Positions 26,045 to 35,032 of a stretch of 64,000 bases of DNA are shown piece by piece. The DNA lies in assembly GCF_026342835.1 (NCBI RefSeq), contig NZ_JAPEMI010000002.1:124001-188000 (forward strand), in the 5' to 3' direction. The position numbers and the translations under genes were made by a program. The notes beneath the pieces were generated by a model, which made no database searches, had not been told where the DNA came from, and saw only the letters and a list, made by a program, of their open reading frames with translations. This DNA comes from Streptomyces sp. NBC_00154. GTDB lineage: Bacteria; Actinomycetota; Actinomycetes; Streptomycetales; Streptomycetaceae. Position 1 is the first letter of the stretch. Every line of letters begins with the position of its first letter.

Positions 26045-27458
26045 GGAACGAGGGACCGAGTGAGACGGGCCGGATGAAGTCCCGCACATAGGTGCGGTGC
26101 CACCAGCGTCCGGTGGCCCGCAGTTCGCGCCAGGTCGTGTACCGGTAGTGGTACACTCTGGCGCGAATGTGCGTGGGCGGGACGTCGGGGAACGGGTTGT
26201 GGCGCAGCAGCCGCAGCGTGTCCCGGTCGTTCTCCAGCAGCCGCTCCACGAACGGGCCGAACCAGGACTGTGCGTACGCGGGGGACAGCGCCGCGAACCA
26301 CATCAGCCAGTCGAGCCGCAGATGGTACGGGGCGAACTGGCGCGGCAGTCGGCGCGGATCACCCGGTTTGCCGTGGAAGCCGTACTCCTGCCAGGCCGTG
26401 CCCGGGTGGAGCAGCTGCTCGTCGGTGCCCTCGACCACGATCTCCAGGCGGACCCGGCTGATGCTGCCGAACGCACCGTACGTATTGACGAGATGCAGCG
26501 GGTCGAAGGAGCGGTTCATCACCTGGCGACGGGAGATCAGGTTGCGCGCCGGACGGTAACTGAGCACCACGACCAGCGCGGTGACGGCGATGACCACCAC
26601 CTCGTACCAGAGCGGCGGGGCGGACTGTGCGGGCGGCGTGGCCACCAGGGACCAGTCGACGGCGGACAGGGCGAGGGTGATGGTCACCCAGTTCAGCCAG
26701 GCGAAGTTCCCGGACAGCACCAGCCACAGCTGGGTGGCGATCATCAGTCCGGCGGCCGCGCTCGACACCGGCTGCGGGGCGAACAGCAGCACCGGGACCA
26801 GGAGCTGGGTGACATGGTTGGCCGCCACCTCGACCCGGTGGAGCGGCTTCGGCAGCCGGTGGAAGAACCAGCTCAGCGGGCCCGGCATCGGCTGGGTCTC
26901 ATGGTGGAAGTCCAGACAGGTCAGCCTGCGCCAGCACTCGTCGCCCCGGATCTTGATCAGTCCGGCGCCGAACTCGACCCGGAACAGCACCCAGCGCAGC
27001 AGCCACAGCACCAGGACCGGCGGAGCCGTAGCGGCGTTGCCGAGAAAGACGGCGAGGAAGCCGGTCTCCAGGAGCAGCGACTCCCAGCCGAAGCTGTACC
27101 AGACCTGACCGACCTGGACGATCGACAGATACAGCGCCCAGGGCAGCAGCCACAGCAGCATCGCCGCCCACAGCGGCACGTACGAGTCCACCCCCGCGAT
27201 CAGCGCGACCGCGACGGCGCAGCCCGTCCAGCAGACGACGGCGAAGAAGCGGTCGGAGTAGTGGAGGCGGAAGAGACCGGGGGCGTCCCGCCAGTCCGTA
27301 CGCCGCAGGAACTCCGGCACCGGGAGCATGCCGCGCTCGCCGATCAGCGCCCGGAACTGGAACGCGGCGGCGAGAAAGGCGACCAGATAGATGCCGGCGA
27401 GAGCCCGCTGGAAGATCAGCCGGCTGAGCCAGTAGCCATCTGCGGTGAACCACTCCAT
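26022..27458 (-). CDS. Lipase maturation factor (LMF)-family membrane protein
   Basis: A 478-residue multi-span membrane protein (about seven to eight hydrophobic helices up to residue 315). LMF-family signatures are WLLRWVLFRVEFGAGLIKIRGDECW, the CLDFHHETQPMPGPLSWFFH segment, and a soluble C-terminal part (RLDWLMWFAAL and FPDVPPTHIRARVYHYRYT). Animal LMF1 helps fold lipases; bacterial members have no proven role. ATG 27458 is 38 bases after the DUF1990 gene stop and has only a weak GGACG site, so it is probably expressed from the same transcript as DUF1990 and YndJ. Confidence 0.9.
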   Translation of the reverse strand: MEWFTADGYWLSRLIFQRALAGIYLVAFLAAAFQFRALIGERGMLPVPEFLRRTDWRDAPGLFRLHYSDRFFAVVCWTGCAVAVALIAGVDSYVPLWAAMLLWLLPWALYLSIVQVGQVWYSFGWESLLLETGFLAVFLGNAATAPPVLVLWLLRWVLFRVEFGAGLIKIRGDECWRRLTCLDFHHETQPMPGPLSWFFHRLPKPLHRVEVAANHVTQLLVPVLLFAPQPVSSAAAGLMIATQLWLVLSGNFAWLNWVTITLALSAVDWSLVATPPAQSAPPLWYEVVVIAVTALVVVLSYRPARNLISRRQVMNRSFDPLHLVNTYGAFGSISRVRLEIVVEGTDEQLLHPGTAWQEYGFHGKPGDPRRLPRQFAPYHLRLDWLMWFAALSPAYAQSWFGPFVERLLENDRDTLRLLRHNPFPDVPPTHIRARVYHYRYTTWRELRATGRWWHRTYVRDFIRPVSLGPSFLSPTRRP

Positions 27459-27496
27459 CACGTCCAGTATCGGCGCTGCGGAGCGACTGAGCCGGT

Positions 27497-28006
27497 TCAG
27501 CTCGCCGAGACGATCCGGCGCAGTGCGGTGCCGAGCCGGCGCGCGTACATTCGCTGGGCCACCGGCACGAGCGGCCCGGCGAGCCGGGTGTACCAACCGA
27601 CCGGACGGGAGAACGCCAGCACGGTGAACCACACGGTGCCGTCGTCCGCCAGGTCCACCACGAAGCACTCCTCACCGCACTCGGGGTGGTCCGGACGTGT
27701 GCCGTAGGCGAAGCCGATGCGCTCCTTCTCGTACGCGGTCCAGACCACCTCGCACGGCGCGGTGAACCGGAAAGGGCCGAGACCGATCGATACCCGCACG
27801 GTGGCCCCGGCCTCGGCACGTGCCGCCGAAGCCCGAACCCGGGCGCCGGAAGTGCGATGCATGCGCCAGTCGGTGATGGCGGCGCCCGCAGTCTCGAAGT
27901 CGGCGCGGCCGTGGCCCACCGCGACCCGGTGGTGGAGATGGTGGTACCCGTCGGGGAGCGGGCCGAGCCGGGTGGCGCCGACCTCGGGATAGGTGAGGGT
28001 GCTCAT
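27497..28006 (-). CDS. DUF1990-family protein
   Basis: A 169-residue soluble protein beginning MSTLTYPEVGATRLGPLPDGY and containing RIGFAYGTRPDHPECGEECF. These are marks of the DUF1990 family, which adopts a SRPBCC-like fold in plants and bacteria and has no assigned activity. Its ATG overlaps the YndJ stop by 4 bases (ATGA, 28006-28003), so translation is coupled. The operon order is YndJ, DUF1990, LMF. A lipid-related envelope function is a guess from the partners. Confidence 0.88.
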   Translation of the reverse strand: MSTLTYPEVGATRLGPLPDGYHHLHHRVAVGHGRADFETAGAAITDWRMHRTSGARVRASAARAEAGATVRVSIGLGPFRFTAPCEVVWTAYEKERIGFAYGTRPDHPECGEECFVVDLADDGTVWFTVLAFSRPVGWYTRLAGPLVPVAQRMYARRLGTALRRIVSAS

Positions 28007-28956
28007 GACGTCCTGTCCTTGAGGCCGGTGAGGGGCGGGTCGGTGCGGACCGAGGTGTTGAGGGCCGGGTCGGCAGGGGGCCGCCCGGTGCGAGGGCGGT
28101 CGGGTGGGGCCTGCTCGGGTGGGGCCCGTTCGGGACGGTCCTGGAGCCGTCGCCAGGCGAGCACCGAGCAGAGCGCGAAGCCCAGTGCGTTGCCGAGACC
28201 GTGGGTCGCGGCCATCCAGGTCAACGTGGGGTGGGGCAGCCCGGTCGCCTCGCCGAGCGCCCAGCTCAGCGCGAGCACTATGGTCGCCACGAGCACGGCG
28301 GACGAGACGGCGAACAGCATGCGGGTGGTCCGGTCCCGGCTGCTGCCGCGGATCGTGCGCCAGGTCAACAGGGCGACGGTCCACATCCCGGCTGTCAGCA
28401 CGACTGCCCCGGCCAGCTCGGCCCAGTCGCCGATGAAGTAGCCGATCAGCACGAGCAGGGTGCCCAGCGGCACGCTCGACGCGGCGAACCGGCCGGCCGG
28501 GCCGTCCGCGACCCGGCAGACGAGTCCGGCGATCAGTGCGGCGGCGAACCCGGCGAAGTGGAAGTGCGGCACGGTCAGCGCGAGGATTCCGAGCCCGAAG
28601 CCGAAGAGGGCATGCCCGGAGCGTTCGGCGACCAGCGCGGTGGCGGCGACCGACGGGGCGACCAGGGCGGTGAACAGTGCGATCTCGGCGGTGCGGTGAG
28701 CGGCGGAAGCCCGGACCTTGCGGAGCAGACGGGGCGGCGCATGCAGGGCGAGGAGTACGGCCCCGAGCGCGTAGCAGCCGGCGAGGATCGTGGCGGGTCC
28801 GCCGCGCGGCAGCCAGAGGGCGACGGCGCCGGGGACGGCGAAGAGCGGCCACAGCCGGCGGATCCGGTCGAGCTCGGGTGCCCCGGTCAGCCGCAGCCCG
28901 GCCGGTACGACGACCAGCATGCCCAGCATCACGATCAGGTCGACCAGTACGGACAC
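28003..28956 (-). CDS. YndJ-like multi-span membrane protein
   Basis: A 317-residue integral membrane protein with about eight to nine helices. The segment VPHFHFAGFAAALIAGLVCR holds the His-Phe-His cluster typical of the YndJ family. The last 50 residues are a Pro/Arg-rich cytosolic tail. Function is unknown; in Bacillus and actinobacteria yndJ lies with yndH/DUF1990-type genes, as here. GTG 28956 is the start, with weak GGGGAT upstream. Two near-identical 16-bp palindromes (28970-29030) directly precede the gene and should control the whole three-gene operon. Confidence 0.85.
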   Translation of the reverse strand: MSVLVDLIVMLGMLVVVPAGLRLTGAPELDRIRRLWPLFAVPGAVALWLPRGGPATILAGCYALGAVLLALHAPPRLLRKVRASAAHRTAEIALFTALVAPSVAATALVAERSGHALFGFGLGILALTVPHFHFAGFAAALIAGLVCRVADGPAGRFAASSVPLGTLLVLIGYFIGDWAELAGAVVLTAGMWTVALLTWRTIRGSSRDRTTRMLFAVSSAVLVATIVLALSWALGEATGLPHPTLTWMAATHGLGNALGFALCSVLAWRRLQDRPERAPPEQAPPDRPRTGRPPADPALNTSVRTDPPLTGLKDRTS

Positions 28957-28969
28957 GGCACATCCCCGT

Positions 28970-29030
28970 CTTGAACGCGTTCAAGTAGTTGCCGGTGTCG
29001 ACTCTAGAGCCTTTCTTGAACGTGTTCAAG
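28970..29030. promoter_or_regulatory. Two 16-bp palindromic operators, TTGAACGYGTTCAA type
   Basis: CTTGAACGCGTTCAAG (28970-28985) is a perfect palindrome. CTTGAACGTGTTCAAG (29015-29030) is the same except for the centre. They start 45 bases apart, about four helical turns, so bound dimers would lie on similar faces. Both are upstream of the YndJ-DUF1990-LMF operon. The form is typical of TetR-family operators; no TetR gene is adjacent, so the regulator is encoded elsewhere. The rest of 28957-29106 holds no gene. Confidence 0.8.
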
Positions 29031-29106
29031 GAGTGGCGCCGGGGATGTGTGCCGCTCCGACAGGGGATGGAGGAAGGACGGGTGGCGTGCAACCGTGCGC
29101 GGCGGG

Positions 29107-29610
29107 TCAGATGTCCGCGAGGTCCTGGCCGATGTCCGCTTCATGGGCTGTACCCGCCCGGTTGCCGGACTGTGGACCGTACAGGGCGAGCAGCCGGGTC
29201 CGGGTCCCGCGCAGCCGTGCCGCCACGGTCTCGGCGACGTACTTGTACAGCGCGCGGCCCAACTCGGCGTCTTCGTCGCACAGTGCGCAGACGGCCGCGG
29301 CATCGAACTCCACGGCGTCCACCGGGTAGATCGCGACGGCGCCGAGATGCCAAATGCGTGGCGGGAACAGCCAGGACCAGCCCAGCAGTTCGTCCCGGCC
29401 CAGCGTTTCGATCACCGCGGCACGACCGCCGGGCACATGAAGGTCGAGTTCGACCTGTCCGGATCGGATGATCCAGAAGCGGTCGGCCTTTCGGCCCTCT
29501 TCGAAGATCCGGGTGCCGACGGGCAATGACACCTCGCGGGCCGCCTGTTCGAGCAGTCGCGCGCGCCCTTCGGGCGGGAGCGCGTCCAGCAGATTCTTGG
29601 CCGTTGACAT
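29107..29610 (-). CDS. Cyclic-nucleotide-binding (CRP-like) domain protein without HTH
   Basis: A 167-residue protein that is only the beta-roll sensor domain of the CRP/FNR superfamily: REVSLPVGTRIFEEGRKADR, FWIIRSGQVELDL, GRDELLGWSWLFPPRIW. It continues into a dimerisation helix (LGRALYKYVAETVAARL). No DNA-binding domain follows, so it is a stand-alone ligand sensor or part of a larger interaction. The arginine of the cAMP-binding PRAA motif is not evident, so cAMP is not assured. ATG 29610 has GGAGG upstream. Confidence 0.85.
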   Translation of the reverse strand: MSTAKNLLDALPPEGRARLLEQAAREVSLPVGTRIFEEGRKADRFWIIRSGQVELDLHVPGGRAAVIETLGRDELLGWSWLFPPRIWHLGAVAIYPVDAVEFDAAAVCALCDEDAELGRALYKYVAETVAARLRGTRTRLLALYGPQSGNRAGTAHEADIGQDLADI

Positions 29611-29814
29611 TCCGTCCTCCGTCCACCACGGATTCCGGGGTGCTGTGCACGCGGACTGCAGCCGCACCGGCGCACCACCTCTAGTGAACGATATGCGCTC
29701 TTTCGCGCCACCGCTCGGGCGGGGCACGGGCCGTGCCGCGCCTTGCCCGTGGAGCCTCCCGCGCCGAGTGGTTCGCTCGGCGCCCTCGCCCGTCGTCGGT
29801 CCAGGCCCAGGCTG

Positions 29815-30144
29815 AACATGCAGTACTACAACGGCAGCATGTACGGCTGCTCCGGCGACTCGTACTCCGCCGGAACCGTCCAGGGGTCCACCGCGCAGAC
29901 CGACTGTCTGAACAACGGCCTGACCGTCCAGGGCACCACGATCAAGGTGCCGTACGACAAACACGTCCCGGGGCTGCCGGCGCAGCCCGGCGCCGTGGGC
30001 GGCTACATGGCGCCCAACCTGGTCTCACAGGCCAGGAACACCTACGGCGGCGGGTTGAAGGGCCTGATGGACTGGTCGCTCAACTGGGACGGCTCGAAGC
30101 AGTGGACGTTCGGGGACAACGTGAAGGCGCTCCAGGGCCGCTGA
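29815..30144 (+). pseudogene. C-terminal remnant of a GH18 chitinase
   Basis: About 109 codons with chitinase-end features: NMQYYNGSMYGC, VKVPYDKHVPGLPAQ-like loop, GGYMAPNLVSQARNTYG, and LMDWSLNWDGSKQWTFGDNV, matching the last beta-strands and helices of GH18 barrels. The DxxDxDxE catalytic strand and everything before it are missing. Upstream in-frame residues (from 29743) are unrelated Pro/Arg-rich sequence, and the CRP-like gene starts on the opposite strand 200 bases away. I read it as the leftover of a deletion, not a functional gene. Confidence 0.75.
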
Positions 30145-30253
30145 AATCGGCGGAACAGCGTTGCGGCGCAGGGTGCCCGGTGTCCGGGGCTCTCTGGCAT
30201 CGGGCGATCGGGATCATTCGAGGAATCGGACAATTGATGGCAGAGTGACCCGC

Positions 30254-32320
30254 ATGGATGATCGGGTTGCGGGTGCCCTGTCACTCCCGGACGACTGGCC
30301 CGCCCACCCGGATCTCAGCCTCGCCCTGAACCGTATGGGCAGCTTCGACTGGGACCTCGACAGCGGCCTCATGCATATGGACCGGCCCGCGCTCGACGTG
30401 TTCGACCTGCACGCCGACGAATACGACGGCCGGCCGGAGAGCCTCGGACCTCGGGTACCGACCGACGAGGCCGCACGACTCGATGCCATGGTGTCCGAGG
30501 CCCTCAAGCGCGGGCAGGTCAACTACGGGGCGTACTTCCGCATACTCCGGCGCGACGGCACGCTGCGCTGGACCCACACCCAGGGCTTCATCCGTCGCGA
30601 CGAGGCCGGCCGCCCCCATCGCATCATCGGCATCGTCCGGGACGCCACCGAGGAACTGGCCGACTCCACCGCCCGCCGGGAGCTGGACGAGGAGCGGCAC
30701 CGCCGCACCAGCCTGGTCGAGACCACGACGGCCGCCCTGGCCCATGCCCGTACCGTCCAGGACGTCATCGAGGTCCTGAAGAACTCGCAGGGCCTGGCCC
30801 ACCTCGGTGCGACCAGCCTCGTCGTGGGGCTCCTCGAAGCCGGGCGCATCCATCTCGTCGCGGACGGTCCCGCGGGGTCCTTCGTGCCGGGTACCCGTTT
30901 CACCCGTACGGACGAGCCGTACCCGATGAGCGAAGTGATCCGTACGCTCAGGCCTCGTTTCATCGTGTCCGCCGAGGACTTCGCCACCTCGTACCCGATC
31001 CTGTGGCCGCGCATCAGCGGTCTCGGCATCACCTCCGCCGCCTATCTGCCGCTGATCGCCCAGGCCCGGCCCATCGGTGCACTCGGACTCCTCTACAGCG
31101 ACAAGGACGGCTTCGAGGGCGACGAACGCAATCTCCTGGTCGCACTCGGCAGCTCCATCGCCCAGAGCCTCCAGCGGGCCATGCTGTACGAGCAGGAGCA
31201 CGACCTCGCCGAGGGGCTCCAGCAGGCCATGCTGCCCCGCCGGATCCCCGAGGTACCGGGCGCGCAGATCGCCGTCCGGTACCGCTCGGCCCGGCAGGGG
31301 CAGGACATCGGCGGCGACTGGTACGACGTCATTCCGCTTCCCGGCGGCCGCGTCGGCGCCGTCATCGGGGACGTACAGGGCCACGACACGCACGCGGCGG
31401 CCGTCATGGGACAGCTGCGCATCGTGCTCCGCGCGTACGCGGCGGAGGGGCACAGCCCGGCCACGGTCATGGCGCGGGCCTCCGCGTTCCTCCACGAACT
31501 CGACACCGACCGCTTCGCGACCTGCACGTACGCCGAGCTCGACCTGACCACCGGAGTCATACAGCTGGTCCGGGCCGGTCATATCGATCCGCTGGTCCGG
31601 GACGCCGACGGGAGTTGTCGCAGGATGCCCGTCGAGGGCGGGCTGCCGCTGGGGCTTTCGGCCGAGTTCGGAGGGCTCGAGTACCCGGTCAGCACCATGG
31701 AGCTGGACCCGGGTCAGACGATGGTGCTGTACACCGACGGCCTGGTGGAGGTGCCCGGCGCCGATCTCGACGAGGGGATGCAGCTGCTGGCCGCCATGAT
31801 CCGCAACGGTCCGCAGGACCTCCAGCAACTGGCCGACCAGCTCTGCGAGGAGGTCGAGGAGTGCGGCGGTGAGGACGATGTGGCGCTGCTGCTGCTGCGC
31901 CGCAAGGCCGCGCACGCGCCCCAGCCGGGCGGTCGGCTCCAGCAGAACGTGGCCCAGAACGACCCGGAGGCGCTGAGCTCGTCCCGGCACATGATCCGGG
32001 CCGCGGTACGGGCCTGGGGCGCGAAGGAACGGGCGGACGAGGTCGAGCTGGCCGCCGACGAGCTGATCACCAATGCGCTGATGCACACCGACGGCGGGGC
32101 GATCGTCACCGCTCGGGTGCTCACCGGGTCCGCGCGGCGGCTGCGGGTCGATGTCGAGGACCGGTCGAGCGCCCTGCCGCGACGCCGGGACGCGGGCGAG
32201 ACCGGGGTGTCCGGACGGGGCCTGATGCTGGTGGACCGGCTGGCTGACGCCTGGGGTGTGGAGTCCCGCGGCACAGGCAAGTGCGTCTGGTGCGAATTCA
32301 TCATTCCGGAGCGCGAATGA
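30254..32320 (+). CDS. PAS-GAF-SpoIIE phosphatase with C-terminal HATPase domain
   Basis: A 688-residue signalling protein. Order: PAS (about 15-125; MGSFDWDLDSGLM, YFRILRRDGTLRW), GAF (about 150-305; AYLPLIAQARPIGALGLLY), SpoIIE/PP2C phosphatase (about 325-550; GGDWYDVIPLPGG and IGDVQGHDTHAA hold the metal Asp residues). Last is an RsbW-like HATPase (about 570-688; VELAADELITNALMH). It should dephosphorylate STAS-domain anti-anti-sigma factors and bind or phosphorylate partners in sigma-factor switching, a typical large Streptomyces family. ATG 30254 is taken; GTG 30245 with GGCAGA upstream is an alternative. Confidence 0.9.
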   Translation: MDDRVAGALSLPDDWPAHPDLSLALNRMGSFDWDLDSGLMHMDRPALDVFDLHADEYDGRPESLGPRVPTDEAARLDAMVSEALKRGQVNYGAYFRILRRDGTLRWTHTQGFIRRDEAGRPHRIIGIVRDATEELADSTARRELDEERHRRTSLVETTTAALAHARTVQDVIEVLKNSQGLAHLGATSLVVGLLEAGRIHLVADGPAGSFVPGTRFTRTDEPYPMSEVIRTLRPRFIVSAEDFATSYPILWPRISGLGITSAAYLPLIAQARPIGALGLLYSDKDGFEGDERNLLVALGSSIAQSLQRAMLYEQEHDLAEGLQQAMLPRRIPEVPGAQIAVRYRSARQGQDIGGDWYDVIPLPGGRVGAVIGDVQGHDTHAAAVMGQLRIVLRAYAAEGHSPATVMARASAFLHELDTDRFATCTYAELDLTTGVIQLVRAGHIDPLVRDADGSCRRMPVEGGLPLGLSAEFGGLEYPVSTMELDPGQTMVLYTDGLVEVPGADLDEGMQLLAAMIRNGPQDLQQLADQLCEEVEECGGEDDVALLLLRRKAAHAPQPGGRLQQNVAQNDPEALSSSRHMIRAAVRAWGAKERADEVELAADELITNALMHTDGGAIVTARVLTGSARRLRVDVEDRSSALPRRRDAGETGVSGRGLMLVDRLADAWGVESRGTGKCVWCEFIIPERE

Positions 32321-32430
32321 CGGGTCGGGCGGAGGGGCTGGGCCGGTGGAGGGAGCGGGGGACACTACCGGACAGTAACAGAACGTAACATGTCTGTACT
32401 TGACCGTAACCGATCGAGGGGGATTGACTG

Positions 32431-32445
32431 CGACTGCGGCAGTCG
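32431..32445. promoter_or_regulatory. Short palindrome upstream of the acyltransferase gene
   Basis: CGACTGC-G-GCAGTCG is a 7-bp inverted repeat around one base, with TTGACT on both sides (about 32424 and 32445). It lies 41 bases before the TTG start at 32487 in a locally AT-richer stretch that also contains GTAAC repeats (near 32375-32410). Operator-like; no regulator known. Confidence 0.4.
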
Positions 32446-32486
32446 TTGACTCCGGCAATCTTTGTCTTCGATGACATGAGGATCCG

Positions 32487-33911
32487 TTGGGCACTGAGCT
32501 ACTGGCACCTCTCGATCTGGCCTTCTGGCACCTCGAAACCGATGCGCATCCGATGCACCTCGGCGCGCTCGCCGTCTTCTCGCCGCCCCCTGTCTCCGCG
32601 CCAGGTGTCGACGCGGAGGCGGTCCTTCAGCTGCTCGGCACCCGCGCGGCCGCGATCCCCCGGCTGCGGATGCGCGTACGGGACGTCCTGCTGCCGGTCG
32701 GCGGCGCCGCCTGGTCCGTCGACAAGGAGTTCGACGTGTACCGGCACGTCAAGCGGGTGCGGCTGCCCCGGAGCGAGGTGGACCCGGCGGGCGGCGGGTT
32801 CATGGCAGGGGCCACCCGGCTCGCCGGTGAGCTGATGGAGCAGCCCCTCGAACGCGGGCTGCCGCCCTGGCAGATGTACGTCATCGGCGGCGCCGACGAC
32901 GGCCCCTTCGCCGTGCTCGTGAAACTGCATCACGCGCTCGCCGACGGAATGCGCGCGGTCGCCATCGGCGCCGGGATCTTCGACGAGATCGCCTCCGTCG
33001 GGGCCCGCTCCCGCGGTGGTTCGAGCACTCGACTGGCACGCCCGGTCCCGCCCCGCTCCTGGATGCCCGGGCCACGCCAGGTGGCCGGCTTCGCGCTGGG
33101 CCGGATCGAGGATCTCGGCCGGGCGTTCGGTGTCGGCGCTTCCGTCGTGCGGGCCAGCCGCCTCGATCTGCGCGGCGCCCCCGCACTCACCGCGACTTCC
33201 AGCGGCACCCGGCGCCTGGCCACCACCGACCTGGACGCCGAGGCCGTCCGCCGGATCCGCCGGATCGTGGGCGGCACCACCAATGACGTCCTGCTCGGGG
33301 TCGTCGCCGGGGCGCTCCGCCGCTGGATGCTGGAGCGCGGCGACCAGCTGCCCGACGCCGACCCGCGCGCCCTCGTCCCCGTCTCCCGGCGCAGGCCCGG
33401 TGCCACCGCCGCCACCGGGAACCGGCTCTCCGCCTATCTGCTGGGCCTCCCCGTCTCCGAGGCCGACCCGTGGAACCGGCTGCGCGCCGTCCGTAAGGCC
33501 ATGGACCGCAACAAGGCCGCCGGACCGCTGCGGGGCGCGGGTGCGGTCGCCGTACTCGCCGATCAACTGCCTTCGCTGGCGCATCGCTTCGGTGCCCCGC
33601 TGGCGGGCGGCGCGGCCCGGATGCTCTTCGATGTGCTGGTCACCAGTGTGCCGCTGCCGCGCTCGGCGCTCTCGCTCGGCGGTTGCCCGCTGCAGGCCAT
33701 CTATCCGATGGCGCCGCTGGCCCGCGGCCAGTCCCTGGCCGTCGCCCTGTCCACGTACAGCGGCCGGGTGCACATCGGTCTGGTTGCCGACGGCAAGGCG
33801 GTCCCGGACCTGGAGCGGCTGGCCCGCTGCGCCGAGGACGAGCTGCGCGAGCTGCTCGCCCTGATGCCGGCGGACCAGGGCGCCCGACTGTCGGAAGGCG
33901 TCCGTCTATAG
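32487..33911 (+). CDS. Wax ester synthase/diacylglycerol acyltransferase (WS/DGAT)-like protein
   Basis: A 474-residue acyl-CoA-dependent acyltransferase of the bacterial WS/DGAT family, which makes triacylglycerol or wax esters for storage lipid. The N-terminus LLAPLDLAFWHLETDAHPMH and the active-site motif HHALADG (residues 148-154) are present. C-terminal family blocks include NDVLLGVVAGALRRW, ALVPVSRR and TSVPLPRSALSLGG. TTG 32487 is chosen because GAGG lies seven bases upstream and the family-conserved N-terminus begins there. Probably membrane-associated on the cytosolic side. Confidence 0.9.
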   Translation: MGTELLAPLDLAFWHLETDAHPMHLGALAVFSPPPVSAPGVDAEAVLQLLGTRAAAIPRLRMRVRDVLLPVGGAAWSVDKEFDVYRHVKRVRLPRSEVDPAGGGFMAGATRLAGELMEQPLERGLPPWQMYVIGGADDGPFAVLVKLHHALADGMRAVAIGAGIFDEIASVGARSRGGSSTRLARPVPPRSWMPGPRQVAGFALGRIEDLGRAFGVGASVVRASRLDLRGAPALTATSSGTRRLATTDLDAEAVRRIRRIVGGTTNDVLLGVVAGALRRWMLERGDQLPDADPRALVPVSRRRPGATAATGNRLSAYLLGLPVSEADPWNRLRAVRKAMDRNKAAGPLRGAGAVAVLADQLPSLAHRFGAPLAGGAARMLFDVLVTSVPLPRSALSLGGCPLQAIYPMAPLARGQSLAVALSTYSGRVHIGLVADGKAVPDLERLARCAEDELRELLALMPADQGARLSEGVRL

Positions 33912-33976
33912 GTCGGACAAATTTCCTCGCACCAGTGGCAGATGGTGACGTTCGGGGAGTTGACGTGCCCAAGTGA

Positions 33977-33984
33977 TCCGATGA
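33977..33984. promoter_or_regulatory. TCCGATGA site before the fucose operon
   Basis: TCCGATGA lies 48 bases before the first gene of the fucose operon, in GTGATCCGATGAATATTCG. The same 7-mer occurs twice in front of the GH29 gene. It may be the half-site of a shared fucose-responsive regulator. An 8-mer can recur by chance in 64 kb, so this is only suggestive. Confidence 0.35.
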
Positions 33985-34031
33985 ATATTCGTTGTGCAGA
34001 AACAGCGATCACCGGGGAGGGCGGCAACGGC

Positions 34032-35030
34032 ATGCGGCGAAACAGGGTGGGAAGCAGTGCGGTCGAGGTGACCGAGCTGTCCTTCGGGGCGGCCGGCATC
34101 GGCAATCTCTTCCACGAGGTCGATCCCGCGCAGGCCGCCGCCGCCGTGGACGCCGCCTGGGACGAGGGCGTCCGCTACTTCGACACGGCACCGCACTACG
34201 GGCTCGGCCTCTCCGAACGCAGGCTCGGCGAGGCTCTGCGCCAACGGCCCCGCGACGCGTATGTGGTGTCCACCAAGGTCGGACGGGTGCTCGACCCCCT
34301 GCCGGCCGGCGCGCCGGCCCCGGACGACGGTCTCTCCGAAGGATTCGCCGTAAGGGCCACCCACCGACGCCGATGGGACTTCAGCGCCGACGGTGTACGT
34401 CGCAGCATCGAGGACAGCCTCGAACGGCTCGGCCTCGAGCGGATCGACATCGCCTATCTGCACGACCCGGACGACCACGCCGAGGCAGCCTTCGGCACGG
34501 CCTATCCGGCCCTGGAGAAACTGCGCGCGGAAGGTGTTGTCGGCGCCATCGGCGCGGGCATGAACCAGACCGCAATGCTCACCCGCTTCCTGCGCGACAC
34601 CGACGTCGACGCTGTGCTCTGCGCCGGTCGCTACACCCTCCTCGACCAGTCCGCGCTGGCCGAGCTGCTGCCCGAAGCAGCCGCCCGCGGCCGCTCCGTC
34701 GTCATCGGCGGGGTCTTCAACTCCGGGCTGCTCGCCGACCCGCGCCCCGGTGCGACCTACGACTACGCTGCCGCCCCGATCACCCTGCTCGACCGGGCCC
34801 TGCGCATCAAAGCCGTCACCGAGGCGCACGGCGTACCGCTGCGCGCCGCCGCGCTGCACTACCCGCTCGCTCACCCGGCCGTCGCCTCGGTGCTCGTCGG
34901 CACCCGCTCGCCGGACGAGATGCACGACGCCGCCGACCTGCTCTCCCGCGAGATCCCGGACGCCGTCTGGGACGACCTGCGCGCCGAGGGCCTGCTCACC
35001 GAGGCCCCGCTCGACAAGGACGGACGCTGA
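34032..35030 (+). CDS. Aldo/keto reductase, probable L-fucose dehydrogenase
   Basis: A 332-residue AKR-fold enzyme. The catalytic set is Asp and Tyr in YFDTAPHYGLGLSERRLG, Lys in VVSTKVGR and His in IAYLHDPD. It is followed at once by a mutarotase and a lactonase, the order of bacterial oxidative L-fucose pathways. So it most likely oxidises L-fucose to L-fuconolactone with NAD(P). Pyridoxal 4-dehydrogenase or D-threo-aldose dehydrogenase are close relatives and cannot be excluded. ATG 34032 has GGGAGGGC upstream. Spacing to the next gene is 2 bases. Confidence 0.85.
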   Translation: MRRNRVGSSAVEVTELSFGAAGIGNLFHEVDPAQAAAAVDAAWDEGVRYFDTAPHYGLGLSERRLGEALRQRPRDAYVVSTKVGRVLDPLPAGAPAPDDGLSEGFAVRATHRRRWDFSADGVRRSIEDSLERLGLERIDIAYLHDPDDHAEAAFGTAYPALEKLRAEGVVGAIGAGMNQTAMLTRFLRDTDVDAVLCAGRYTLLDQSALAELLPEAAARGRSVVIGGVFNSGLLADPRPGATYDYAAAPITLLDRALRIKAVTEAHGVPLRAAALHYPLAHPAVASVLVGTRSPDEMHDAADLLSREIPDAVWDDLRAEGLLTEAPLDKDGR

Positions 35031-35032
35031 TC

